In this document: positions 1-13,720 of the stretch, in pieces
Layout: the number at the start of each line of letters is the position of its first letter
Numbering within the stretch: position 1 is the stretch's first letter
DNA from: Stromatinia cepivora
Lineage: Eukaryota > Ascomycota > Leotiomycetes > Helotiales > Sclerotiniaceae
NCBI GenBank assembly: GCA_014898415.1
Contig: RCTD01000003.1
Location: forward strand, 496,001-560,000
Direction of reading: 5' to 3'
Length of the DNA: 64,000 bases
Notes under the pieces: model-generated
Database searches by the model: none
Seen by the model: the letters and a program-made list of their open reading frames with translations, nothing else
Told to the model about the DNA's origin: nothing
Made by a program: the position numbers and the translations under genes

Positions 1-3000
1 CATCGTTCTTCCACGGTGCAACCATGATACCCCTTTGAGCATCACCAACCTTTCCCGTCCCCGCATACGCGGTGGCCAAATCCTCAGCACCCAGCATTCC
101 ACGCGGAGGTACGGACTTTTTAGCCATCAATACCGCCATCTCGGCGGCCTCTTTGTCTCCAAAATGATTTGCCAACCTCGACCAACCGTGCATTGATCCT
201 GGATGAAGAACTACATCTTTCTGTATCTCAGCCATGACCTTGAGTTCCGAATCCTTCTCAGCAAATACAGAGATGGAACGAAGGACTTCTCCAACACAAG
301 CTTGCTCTGCATCCGTGATATTTCTATTGGTGCGAAGAGTTTGTAATTCTGCGGTTACTGCTTCGATGCTTTCAGTATCAGAGTTAAACAAAGCTATAAT
401 GCCGAGAAGAAGTACAGATTGTACGTGGTCAGGATGAGATTCTACGCACTCAAAGAGAAGATCCTGTGCTTTAGAACGAGACGATTCGGTGCCATGAGCC
501 CATAAAACTTGAGCAAGGATGCATACTGCATCAGGATTTCCTTTGGATTCTTTGAGAGCAGGCTCGAAATATTCAAGAGCTGTATCTAAGTTATTTAAGT
601 AGTATTGTGCTAAGCCAACGGTAAGATGAGCCGATAGTCTACATTTTTGACGAGCTTCCGCAGAAAGCTCATTACCGCTATCCTCGTCACAGAGCTGTAA
701 GGCGAGGTCTCCACTTTCGACAGCTTCTTCATACTCATGATTCGCCAATTGAGACCGAGCGAGATCTGCTTTCGCCAAAGCGAATCGAGATAGTGATTCT
801 GGTGATTCTGTGACTTCGTAATCGGCTTCAGCTGTTCCACAAATTGAGCTCAAGGCTGTTACAGCAGAAGGAATATCATTTGCACGCTCGGAGAAAAGTG
901 ATGAAAGGTGCTTCGAGACAAGATCACTTGGTGCCATCGATTGCACTTGAATCAACGCAAACAATGGTTGCACCAAATCCGATACATCAGGAGCATTCTT
1001 AGAAGCCAAGATTTGATCAAAAGTGGATTGTGAGTACTGCCGATGCGTGATTAAAGAAGACGACCCAGAGATTTCCATAGCATGGGTAAAAAGAAGATTG
1101 GACTCTTTCTCGTCGCCCATCATTAGAGCGAGAAGCCCCTGTCCAATCCAAGCATGTGAGTAGTCTGGATCGGTTGATTGAGCTCTTGCGAAAGCATCGT
1201 TAGCAAGCTGATAATCATTCTGTAGTAGATAGAGTGTTCCTAAATTAGTCCATGCCTGAGCACTTCTCTCATTCAAGTAAAGACTTCGAACAAAAGAATG
1301 CTGCGCAACCTTCGGGTTCAAATTGCTGGTTACAATTCCCAACGCGTTCCAAAATTCTGAGTTACCTGCTTCTAGTTCAATAGCTCTTTTGAAACATCTC
1401 ACCGCTGCTTTCTGATATCTGGTAGATTTCTTCTTTAAACTAGGAGACAGACAGACATGAGCACGATGCTCGATCCAACCAAGGTTGTAATAAGCAACTG
1501 CTTGAGCGTGCGTATCGTGAGATGAAGCATGAATAGCTCGCTTGTGGGCTAGAATCGCTGCATGAAGACACCGAGTTCGGTACAATCCATCCTCTTCATT
1601 GGCAGGATATAAGCCCTTGGCAAAAACGACATCCACAGAAACTCCATCGACATCTGCAAAAATATCATAAGTAGTGGCCCATTGTTCGAGTAGTTTTCTG
1701 ACATTTGCATCCGGGAACTCGTTTATACGGCTCCAAACCCAAGAGTAAACAGCACAAGCGTCGCCTACAGCTCTCCATAGATTGAAAGCATCGGTTTTAC
1801 TTTCTGAAATTTGACTAGCAACCTCAATGGCCTCAGCTGCACGCTGTGTAGCATGTCCAAAAAGCCCCTTCTCAATACTATCCCAAGCACTATCAACCAA
1901 AGTCTGAATCAACGCAATGGAAACCCCAAATTCCGCTGGACGGTCTTGAAGTACAGCTTTATAGCCCTCAATGGCATCATCAAAGTCTCCTAGCTCACGT
2001 TTTACATTTGCGAGCATATGCTTCGCGAACCAAGTCTCACCATTCTGTGTTTGTTCGATCTCACTCTCGAACTGTTCGGCATGATGAAAAGCCTTTGTTG
2101 CAGCAACGTAACGCCCAGAATTGTGATAACTTTCGCCAAGACCGACCCATGAATGATAGTCAGAAGGTGTGATGCGGAGTGCGGATTGAAAAGAAACAAT
2201 GCTCTTCGAGTAGTCCTGTTTATTCAACTCGGCAGTTCCGAGAGCAGCAAATGGCCAACTGATACCCTTTTTCTTAGAGCCTGGTGCTGGTCTGACCTTT
2301 GCTGAATTGACAACTCGTTGAGCGACTGATTCGACCAAATCCCACTCGCCCTGACCAGCGAATATCCTAGCCAGGCGCTCGGCGGCTTCCACTTCCGAGG
2401 GTGAGAGCTCAAAGGCTTTCTGGAAACACTTTCGAGATCTCTTCTTGTCATTCAAATAGTCTGCATAAAATATGCCGAGACTGGTATATGCAGGAGCAAA
2501 ATTGAGATTGCTTTTCAACGATGCTAGGAAATATGAGTAAGCACCTTTCCTGTCCTTGCGTGCAGATTTTGAATTATCTATATTCCAAAGGCAGACACCC
2601 ACACGGTATTGTGTTTGGGCCAGTAAGTCCCGAGATTTCAGATCTTTAGCTTCGATTTGAGGTAAGCACTCTTCCAGCTCTTCACGTCCACGGATATAAT
2701 CGCCATTAATAGCCTTCACCCACGCGGCTTCGGCCTTAACTCGAACATTCCTAGGGTCTCGTTGCAAAGCACGTCCAAGGAAGTCAATAGCGGCAGGGAA
2801 GTCGTCTTCCTCCTCATAAATCAAACCAATTCCAATGAGCGCAGGAGTTGAGAACGGGTCCTCCTTTAGCAATCCATCAAATAAAGCTTTTGCTTCTGGG
2901 TGATTCTTTGGTGACTGATAAAATACGAGAGCAGTACCTAACAAGGCATCAAAGGATTGGGATGCGTTTTTAAATTTTAGGCCAATTTTGTTGGATTCTT

Positions 3001-4293
3001 CCACTGCAAGCCGCTTTGCGTTTCGCATAAGTTCCACAACACTTTCATGTTCATCTAGAAATTGATAGTACTCTCCCATGAGACGATGTGCCAATATTGA
3101 TGTGGGTGAGTCTGACATGCCCTCTGACATAATCAACAAGCGATCTGCCGCAAGCATCGAAAAGTCATCCAATGTCACTCCTCCCCCATCGTCTTCATCT
3201 GAACTACTTTCGTCAAGATCTTCTTTATTTGACACAGAAGCTGGAGTTCGTGGTGGAGGTGGGAATGGCGAAATTTCACTGGACATGAATCCTCGTAGAA
3301 CTTGAGCAATTCCACTTGTAGGGAAGAAATCTATGTATTCTCGCAGAATATTCACATCCAAGCTTTGGACATTTTCGAGGTCCTGCCACTCAATAGCAAT
3401 ATCCCAGGCCAACTTGTACGGATGTTTAATTATTACCATATCTGTTGCCAGCTTGAATACCTTCGCGCGTTTCTCTGTTTTTGCATCTCCCGGTGGAAGA
3501 ATAACCAGGGCCTCCAGACATCTCTGGACGAGTTTTTCTTCGTATTGCCGACGAACCTCATCATCAGTCGCCCAGTCTATGATCTTGTTGTAGATTTCCT
3601 CCAAATCACTATCTTTTAAAACTTCCCGTTTGACTTCGACAGTCACTTGACTAATTTTGGCACCCAACCTCGTTCGTCTCTCTCCAATTTCCTTATTAAT
3701 GCGCTCTTTCTCTTCAAATTCGGTAATCTGAGCTATAATTTGATAGGTATGTGAAGGGTGAGGAACGCGACCTTCCAGATATGCATATATTGGGCTATCA
3801 GGTAGAATAATCTCCATAGATTTTCTATGTTGCAAGCGGGTTCCTTGGTTTTTGGCAAAGGCAAGAAACTTGTCAATGACATCTTGACATTTGTATTTAT
3901 CGTCGTGAGCTTGATAGATTTGAGCTAACTGTAAAGCTGCAATTTGATATTGTCCAACTTTGGAACCGCTTTGCTTCTCGTATAACTGGATAAGACCTTG
4001 CCATGCTTGTGGCTCTCCTTCTTTGACTTTGGTTGCAGCACCGTAAGCTTCTTCTGCTTCTGAGAATTTCGATTGTTTACTAAACGCATATCCTAGGAAG
4101 ATGTTCCTGCAGAAAGTCAGATGTCGCACTGAAAATAGTACAAATACTTGGCAATGGTGCGGGGGACAACTCACGCCTGGTAACTATTTGGGTCCGAATT
4201 GAGAAGATTCCGAGCTTGTTGAACAGCTTCATTATACTTTTGAGATTGAACTGCAGCATTTATAGCTTTCAGCGCGGCTTTGGTTCCTGACAT
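1..4293 (-). CDS. SKI3: Ski3, TPR scaffold of the SKI complex (C-terminal end cut by window)
   Basis: Superkiller protein 3, the tetratricopeptide scaffold that holds the Ski2 helicase and Ski8 and feeds mRNA to the cytoplasmic exosome for 3'-5' decay. Start ATG is at 4293; one 68-bp intron (4107-4174, GTGAG donor, TGCAG acceptor) is followed by one frame open to the left window edge, giving about 1,408 visible residues. Families of this protein are about 1,400-1,450 residues, so only a short tail is missing. What I see: TPR-like helices from the first residues (KAINAAVQSQKYNEAVQQAR) and many repeats further on, such as PAYTSLGIFYADYLNDKKR and AWTNLGTLYLLQNDYQLAND. An acidic low-complexity insert (DESSSDEDDGGG) lies near 3,180-3,220. 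The visible C-terminus carries the conserved block ending AYAGTGKVGDAQRGIMVAPW. It is divergent from the GH5 gene across about 400 bp. Identification rests on recalled family pattern. Confidence 0.9.
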
Positions 4294-4691
4294 TTTGCAA
4301 TATAAAGTAATTCATTCGGCATAATTGTCCCAACCAAATAGACTTTGATTTATGTTAAAGAGTGTTGGAAGATCAAGCAATAAGTTCTGGACTACAACCA
4401 GGAGAAATACCTTGTAGATGGCAGTACATCATACAATTTTAGTACAGCCTTGTCCCTTTGGTGTGGGGTTAAATGTCTAGCCTGTCCGGCTCGGATCCAT
4501 CTTTTACTTTTGATAGTGAAATGATTAACGGCATGAATTTGTACTAGTTTCTCTTTATTTCCAATCAAATTACTCTTAATCATTCCTATAAAATATCTCA
4601 AGCGCTGTCTACCAGATTATATTTCCTCCACTGGCACAGTAAAGATTCACGAAACCTGCCCCGAAAGAATTCTCGAAACACCCTTTGTACG
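4294..4691. promoter_or_regulatory. Divergent intergenic region SKI3 / GH5
   Basis: About 400 bp separate the two divergent start codons, so both promoters must lie here. I see no convincing TATA box or named operator. The short frames in it carry no family resemblance. Confidence 0.5.
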
Positions 4692-7081
4692 ATGTCATCA
4701 CTGCGACTCACGATTGAAAATGGCCTCTTTCGAGATTCTCATGGCCGTGAAGTTACCCTTCGTGGAATAAATCTTGCTGGTGACGCCAAGTATCCCAGCA
4801 ACCCTGACCAGCCCTCGCATATCCTCGAGGACTTCTATAATGGAGATCATGTTGATTTCCATTCGCGCCCATTTTCTCAAGAAGACGCACATATTCATTT
4901 CTCGCGCTTAAAGCGTTGGGGTTACAATACGATACGATATGTTTTCACATGGGAGGCAATAGAATCGGCAGGGCCCGGCATATATGATGAAGAATGGATT
5001 CAGCATACCACCGAGATTCTGCGGTTAGCAAAGAGTTATGGCTTCTATATTTTCATGGACCCTCATCAGGACGTCGTAAGTGTAAATTCTTCTACCCAAA
5101 TCTTACAAGACTAATAAAGTAGTGGTCGAGGTTTTCCGGTGGATCAGGTGCTCCAATGTGGACTCTCTATGCTTGCGGGCTTGATCCTGAAAAGTTCGCG
5201 GTAACAGAGGCGGCAGTCGTGCACAATACATATCCGAATCCTGAGAACTTCCCTAAGATGATTTGGCCTACGAATTATACTCGTTTGGCATGTCAGACAA
5301 TATTTACGTTCTTCTTCGCTGGTCGGGACTTTGCGCCGAAGTGTATCATTGATGGTAAGAACATTCAGGATTACCTTCAAGATCACTTCGTAAATGCTTG
5401 CGCACATCTTGCAAAACGAATACATGAAGCAGGAGACCTTGAGAATGAAGTGGTAATTGGCTGGGAAAGTATGAATGAGCCTAACCGAGGGCTTGTGGGT
5501 TGGCCAGATATTTCTACCATTCCGAGCGAGCAGAAATTACAGAAAGGAACATCTCCGACGGCATTTCAGGCCATGTTGACTGGATCTGGAAGAGCGTGTG
5601 AAATAAGTACTTGGGATTTTGGAGGGATGGGACCATATAAGTCTGGTCAGGTTCTTGTTGATCCCCAAGGAGAGACAGCATGGTTACCATCAGACTACGA
5701 TGAGTCGAGATATGGTTACAAGCGAGACCCTGGTTGGAAGCTGGGGGGGTGTATCTGGGCTCAGCATGGCGTATGGGATCCATCAACAGATAGTCTGTTG
5801 AAGAAGGATTATTTTAAGAAGAATCCAAGAACGGGGAAAGACATCAGCTATGAAGAGTTCACAAACTCATATTACATGGATTACTATAGAAAACACCGAG
5901 ACGCTATTAGAGCTCATCACAAGGACTCAATTTTATTTTGTCAACCACCGGCATTGGAAATACCTCCATCAATCAAGGGTACTAAAGATGACGACCCTCT
6001 CATGGTCTATGCGGCTCATTACTATGATGGAGTCACTCTTATGACCAAAAAGTGGAATCGTTACTGGAATGTTGATGTCTTTGGCGTCTTGCGAGGCCGA
6101 TATCTCAGCCCTGCCTTTGCTATAAAGCTAGGAGAGACAGCAATTAGGAATTGTTTCCGAGATCAGCTTGCAGCTATTAAGAAAGAGGGTGAAGACTACA
6201 TGGGAAATCATCCATGTGTTTTGACAGAATTTGGTATTCCTTATGACATGGACGATAAATATGCTTACAAGACCGGCGATTATTCTAGTCAATCAGGGGC
6301 CATGGATGCAAATCACTTTGCCATAGAAGGAAGTGCTTTGGCAGGATATACTCTTTGGCTATATATGTGCGAGGCAAGTGACTAGGATTTTCTCAACTTG
6401 ATTTCTACTAATGATTTTCAGAACAAACATTCTCTCGGCGACCAATGGAATAGCGAGGATCTTTCAATATTTTCCCTTGATGATCTACCAGTACCACTCG
6501 AAGCCAACCCTCCGACGCCCAGCGAATCAAGCTCATCACTGGTAGACCACAGAGCTGGACCCAATACCAAAAAACAAAACTCAGACGAGTCAACAGTAAA
6601 TCCAGGTAATTTAAAAGCAGCATTGAAAACCCCCTCAATTTCATCGAAGCAAACTGATAGCCCTCCTGAACTCACCAATTCCCCTGGTTACCGAGCCGCC
6701 GAAGCCTTCGTTCGTCCGTCCCCCATCGCAACCGTTGGCAAGATTCTCAACTACGGATTCGATCTTCGAAATTGTATCTTCACATTCCGACTCCATGCCG
6801 GCGAAGCAGCATCCGAAGAGACACCTACAGAAATCTTCCTCCCCGAATTCCATTTCCCGAAGGATAAGTGTGAAGTGGAAGTTAGTGCGGGGAAATGGAC
6901 AATTAGTACAGATGACGAGGATGGGGGAATGATTCAGAGACTTAGATGGTGGCATGCGGAAGGTGAACATTCTATTAAAGTTACGGGGGTTATGAGACGA
7001 CAGAATATGAAGTTGGGGAAAGCAGAGGAAGAAGGCTATTATGAAGAGTGTCAACAGAGTAAGAGTTGTCAGTTGATGTGA
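4692..7081 (+). CDS. GH5 glycolipid beta-glucosidase (steryl-glucosidase / endoglycoceramidase-related)
   Basis: Predicted retaining glycoside hydrolase of family 5, in the fungal group that includes yeast Egh1 (YIR007W, ergosteryl-beta-glucosidase) and EGCrP enzymes, which remove glucose from sterol glucosides or glucosylceramide. Three exons: 4692-5075, 5123-6373 and 6422-7081, giving 764 residues. The N-terminus shows the GH5 beta-strand signature LRGINLAGDAKYP. The acid/base glutamate is in ESMNEPNRG (E247) and the nucleophile in VLTEFGIPYDMDD (E497). There is no signal peptide or membrane segment, so it is probably intracellular. Exon 3 has a Ser/Pro-rich linker followed by the beta-sandwich C-terminal domain typical of the group. 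Intron 1 is 47 bp with GTAAGT. Intron 2 is 48 bp and uses a GC donor (GAG|GCAAGT), needed to give CENKHSLGDQWN. Substrate (sterol or sphingolipid glucoside) cannot be decided from sequence. Confidence 0.87.
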
Positions 7082-9499
7082 TAAATGATTGGTATAGACG
7101 AAGATTACGTGTGGGCTTTTTGAGCATTGTTGGGCGTCTTGGGCGGCGGGGATGAGAGGTGAGGAATTGATGGGTTGGATGAGCAATGAATGGTATTGAT
7201 GATTGAAGACCCGTACATATTATTAGTCCTATAACATCAAGATTAAGATTGTATACGAATTCATACGAAGCATGATAGAGACTTAATTGGATCTTCCGAT
7301 TCATTGTAGAGTTGAAGACTTTCCTTATATAAAGCAATATATACTTATATTTCTACCTTCATTCATTTCATACCTATTAGTTGATAGGTTTGGTTCACAG
7401 CTAGTTTAAATTGAAACCGCGTATCGTAAATTTTCGGAATTAGACTTTTTTATTACTATTATAATTATTATTATCATTATCACTGTCATTTATTCATTGA
7501 TTATATCTCATTTGTTATATATCTACTCTTTAAAAGGATTATCTAAATTCAGAACATCTTCACAACATTTAATTGACCATAAGGTTGGATAAATGGAGAG
7601 CTTTGATTATGAATTATAAGATCTTATATACTCTGGGGTTTCTCAGGATAGAGTGTGTGTATCGCTTATAAACGATGTTTATATAGTATAGTCTCATAGT
7701 CTTACAATCAAGAAACAGAATTAGAGAAAGTAAGGAAATAGTCCAGAGAATTAGAGATATGAAATCATTTTATATATAGGAAATATAAGACTTCGATATA
7801 CATTATATTATAATGCAACTACATAGATCCTTGGATAATGCATTAGAGGAGTTGGAAAGGGGAGGAGTTAACCGTTGAATTGAGTCAGTACTGGTATGAT
7901 TATATGAAGAGGATGTTTGGCAGTTAGAGGCGGGAGTTAGGATGGTGATTATGTTTGTATTATGGTGTATACGAGTATGTATAAAAGTTGATGAGGAATT
8001 TTCTTCATATATTATTGATATTGCTGTGGAAGGTCAATTGGTGTGTAATTACTAAGTTTTGTGTTGGTGTGTTTTGATGAAGGTTAGATAGATGGTTATA
8101 TTGATACATGACACTATCAGGAATGATATGACGATATAAGAGTGACGACGGCAAGACGAAGATTTCAAATCCCGGGATTTTCTAACATTATGTTGTAAGT
8201 GGGTGTATTATAAAGATGCTTAGAAGTGACCCAAGATGTTTAGTATTTGGAAGAGCATGAAGTTAAGCATAAATAACCAAGCATTCATTTTCAAGATTTC
8301 TCTTCTTGGAGCTGGAAAGTGGCACTGGTGTAGCCTGTGTTCGGAGCTTCATTACCGGATACGTAGAAATCCGATACTTTTGTGGATAGGAATGAATATG
8401 AGAGTCCAGTAGTTAGATGTGAAACTTGACAGTGGAGGATTGGGGTTGGGATGCTGGGAGGAAGGTGTTTCGTGTTTCGTCTGTTCAAACATCAAACGGG
8501 GTGGCTTTGCGGGAAGAATATATATTGGTTGGATAGGACCGAGGTGGACTAGTGAGTGCTATTTGAGTTTCTTGATTTGGGGTTTGGGGTTTGGGGCCTT
8601 GGAGGCGAGTAGTGTGATGAGTATGGTGGTTAGAGGATGAGGTCAAAACGTTGAGGTGGGAGGGTGTCTGTGTGGGGTTAGGTATTGATGGAGGGCTTTG
8701 ATGAGGCTCTTTGATCTGATGATTTGCGGTGTCGTGTTCAGAGGGATCTTGTATTTGTTTGGTGGTAAGGGCGGTTGTGACGGTATGTGTATGGTGGTTG
8801 GGCATGGCGATGAGATACTAGGCAGGTGAAGTGAAGTAGAAATGCTGTGGTAGTTGGATGAAGGTCAGGTTGTCGATCCGGTCACGGGACCACATGGATA
8901 GAAGTCATGAAGGATCGGGATCCATACTGGTGGTTGTTTTAGGGCTGGATACGATTGATGGGATTTGTTAATTTATTTGAGATGTGTGTGTTTTGAGTTC
9001 CAGCTGGTAGAGAACACGTTCAAAAGGAATTGAGGGGGTAGAATGAAACAATAGGTAGATAGGTATATCATAGCAGCATATTCTGAGTCCGTGTATCACG
9101 TCGTAGCCAGAAAAGGATAAGGTTAATGGAGTATCAAGAAATTGGATAGAAACGCAAGTCATTGTGCTTCTGCTGGACGTATGTCTTTGGTAGTATATTT
9201 CATCTGCTATCCAGTGGTTTGTAAGATACTGTGAAGTTGGGCGCTTAGAGAGGATATTTTAAGGCGTAAAGTGTATAATAATAGAGAAATGGGTCTCCTC
9301 ATTATTAGTCTCTTCGATCTTGGTGTATATCTACCTAACCATTCGTACAATACCTAGTAGATAGATACTAATAATATGCTGGGCAATTCGTCTAGATATT
9401 TGAAACTTGAGTAGATCGATCTCACGCCAGTGTTTCCTATCGAGCATCTGAATGTTTACTTAGTAAATGATGATTAGTTTTTTACGTTTTAGATCTTCT
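7082..9499. other. Intergenic, no gene recognised
   Basis: Roughly 2.4 kb downstream of the GH5 gene. Only short frames occur. The longest (minus, 8485-8805) is rich in His, Thr, Pro and Asn and resembles no family. A G-run block near 8579-8596 (three GGGG runs spaced by TTT) is the only local pattern I noticed. Confidence 0.6.
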
Positions 9500-10798
9500 T
9501 CGATGTCCCTGAAATTTCAACTCTCGATTCTGACATTGACCTTGATCTTGTGGAAAGTAAAGTGGAAAGGAAAGTAAAGTGGAAAGTAAAGAAGGGGTTA
9601 TCCATCCATCCATATAACCTTAACCAACTCCACTTAAAATCAGCTCTTCCAAGTTCCAATCAGCACCACGATCCCCCTCACTCAAAACCACCAACACACT
9701 TTACCCGTGCTTTACCTTTCAACAACAACCACTCGGACACCCATCCATTACTTCTTCCAAAAATCCATCACAGACTAATAACATTTGGAAAGGGACTGAT
9801 AATTCCAAGATTCTTCAAGATTCTTGTCCTCTCTCTTACTTTCCAACTTCTCATCTGAAGCTTTACTCCTTCACCATAATTTCTCCAAATTCAGAGTTCT
9901 GATCAAAAAGTAAATCTTGGAAAAGAAACCTCATCCTTGTAGCGGGGCAATCTGAACGAACGTCTTGGTCTGGAACACATATTCGAAAGATTACAGGTAC
10001 AACATATTCCCTTTTCAACAGTTAAATATATCGGATGGATTGTTTTCAATCTTTGTTTTCAATTTTCGCATTTGTTGGAAGAAATCTCGTATCATCCTGG
10101 AAGCTTTTAAAATTTTGAGGTTGGTCTCAAAAGGAGAAGGATTTGTGAGAGCGGGACACAAGTAATAGAAGAACTAGAAATGCTGATTATGTTCCTCGAC
10201 AATACAGATAAACCTCGATTCAACCACACTTAACGACTTTCTTCACAAATAGATATTTCAGCTGGTTATATTCTGGTTATTACGACTCTGTTGGACTGAT
10301 ATCGAAGCTGCGACAAGCTTAAGATACTTCTTTATCTATACAACAGGACCGAGCGCAAGAAGGTGCAGTGTTTCGGAGAACAGCATTCACAACTCACATT
10401 CACGAACTATTAATCAATCTATCAAATCAACGACTTTGTGGATTTTGTACACATTTAGCTTTCAAGAGAAATTCATAAGAGAGAAAAGAAATTCTTGCGG
10501 CTGAAAGAATATTTGAAGACCGGGTTAAAAAAAAAAAGTGCGAGTCAATCAATCCATACTTTGCTTTGACATTGCTTGGAACATCCACGACTAACAACAA
10601 CAAAGAAAGGTTTCCGAGCTTCTGCACTTCTATTTGCAATAAAAATAGTATCCCTTCGACTTAAACTCTTACTTTTTATTATTGTAATCATTCAGCAAAG
10701 CTGTTCACTAGCTGTTTATAACTGGTAGACAAGTCTTCAGTTCTTTAATCTCGCAGTATACGATCTTTTTACCTCATATACCTACCCATTATCATACC
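9500..10798 (+). promoter_or_regulatory. Promoter and probable long 5' leader of the MAP kinase gene
   Basis: About 1.3 kb ahead of the MAPK start. The region contains a purine repeat built on ggaaagtaaagt at 9553-9590, then long stretches rich in C, T and A (9600-9870, 10,200-10,800), the composition usual for fungal promoters and untranslated leaders. Several short upstream ATG frames lie in it (for example 9965-10165). No conserved protein is visible. That part of this is transcribed leader is inference; a CT-rich tract with CCATTATCATACC directly precedes the ATG. Confidence 0.4.
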
Positions 10799-12080
<1,282 letters not shown>

Positions 12081-12741
12081 ACTTTGCTTTTCACTTTTTA
12101 ATTTGCTTCGGATATCCTTTATCGCATTATTTGGAAAACTTAAATCTTCAAAATATTGATTATTCTGGTCCTAGAAAGTGCTTATAGCATGCATGGATTT
12201 TCAAAGATTTGAGGCATTATCTCGCCTCGATTGGCGAAGCAATTTTCACTTGATTTGTGTAGCCTTGAAAGAAAGCATTGAAATGACCAGCATCTCACGA
12301 GGATGGTATGAGATGAGATGGGTATAAAACTTGCATATGAGTTGGATAATCTAAATGATAAGAGAGAGGAGCAGTCGGGAGGCATTTTTCATAATTTACA
12401 GGCAGGATTCAGGCGGGATGGAAATAGTCGGAGCGATCTCATTCGAGATGATTTTCAGGCTGAGATGGGATGGAAATTATGATAGCATGAGATCATGTTA
12501 CGTACAGCTTTTCTTTTTATTTCAATTACTGAGTTTTTATTTCACCAAGCTATGGTTTATACATGATTGTGTTGTTCGCATATATTATTATTATGTATGC
12601 ATGTGAATGAGTAGGTAGGTACCTTCCCTCTCCTCTCAATTTCTCTACTTTTTTGAAGAGGCTAGGTAAACCGTAGGAGTCACGCTTTGTTTCTCCTAAG
12701 TATATGGTGTGGCCCCTCCTCTCGTGTATCGCCCGTAACTA
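12081..12741. other. Intergenic between convergent MAPK and RMI1
   Basis: About 660 bp holding the 3' ends of two converging genes. Small frames on both strands have no family resemblance. No distinct repeat or RNA gene seen. Confidence 0.5.
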
Positions 12742-13720
12742 CTAGAGATCGCCGAATAGCTTGGTTACATCCCACCTCTTGGGATCTGATCTACGAGATT
12801 TTAGGACTGTACTTTTCTGAATCAAGTTTCGCAGGTAAGAACGAGATCGATGTTTAGTGTCATCCTGCATATCGATATACCCATCAACCTCCCCCTCCTC
12901 CTCCCCCTCCCCTCTCCCCCTCAATCCTAACCCTCTCCCTCTCCACCACCCCCCTAACCCTCCCCTCCCACCCATCCCTCCACTCCCTATCCAACCCCTC
13001 CACCCTCCCCCCCAAAACCACACACGTACCCCCCTCTATCCACACCATCCCCCTACAAACCCTCGTTCCAGGTAATAGCATAATCTTACACCCTATATGC
13101 ATATACGGGGGCAGAGCAATTTTCTGCACTGAACACGGATGCGAATGGCATGTTGGGGATGTCGTGAATGCGTAGATGTGTGCGCCTTTGTGATCTTGGA
13201 GGAGGAGTTTGAAGGGTCCTGTTGCGGTGGTTTGGGGATTGTGAGGTGGGGTTTGAGCTTGCGATGCTGAAGAAGAAGAAGAAGAAGATCCACCATCAAA
13301 TTGTCCCTGCGAATTCAAAACATCCTCATCAACAACCCTAATAACCTCTCTCCCCCTCACGCGCTCCCCCAACCGTTCCCCCTCCAAAACCCCCAACAAT
13401 TCCCCCCTCGAACGTCCTATATCCTCAATATCCAACACCTGCACGGGAATCTCTTCATTTAAGATTCGTTCACGTATATTTACATTGTTGATATCGAGGG
13501 GAAGAGAATGGGTAGAGGGGTCTAGGAGATGCGGGGTTGTGAGGGAAGTGGAGAGGAGACGATGTTTGGTTGTTGCGATGAGGGCGGGGAGGGGAGGGGG
13601 ACGTTGGGAGGGGGGATTGATGATTGGGTGCAGGAAATGCGGGGTTGGGGTGGGGAGATGTTGGGATTTGAGGGTGCTGAGGAGGAGGGGGGGAATGGGG
13701 ATGGGGTGGGAGGTGGGCAT
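12742..13720 (-). CDS. RMI1: RMI1, OB-fold subunit of the Sgs1/BLM-Top3-Rmi1 complex
   Basis: RecQ-mediated genome instability protein 1, the OB-fold partner that lets Top3 and the RecQ helicase dissolve double Holliday junctions. Start ATG 13720. The N-terminal three-helix part has KHRLLSTSLTTPHLLDPS, followed by the strongly conserved IPVQVLDIEDIGRSRGE. The OB-fold core is GPFKLLLQDHKGAHIYAF, then HIGCKIMLLPGTRVCRGMVW and CVVLGGRVEGLDREWRDG. A serine run and an acidic linker separate the two halves. The simple frame stops at 12884 within a poly-glycine run after 278 residues. A better end is suggested by a 67-bp intron (12865-12931, weak GTTAGG donor, ATGCAG acceptor, phase 0) joining a 40-residue basic tail ending KRWDVTKLFGDL, for 303 residues in total. 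The spliced tail is inference; the core identification is firm. Confidence 0.8.

Noticed and set aside
8485..8805. Minus-strand 106-residue frame
   Set aside because: His/Thr/Pro/Asn-rich composition product of G-rich plus strand; no family pattern, no matching neighbouring exon.
9550..9858. Plus-strand 102-residue frame upstream of the MAPK
   Set aside because: Starts in a purine repeat and runs through C/A-rich leader-like DNA; no conserved motif; likely leader or chance frame.
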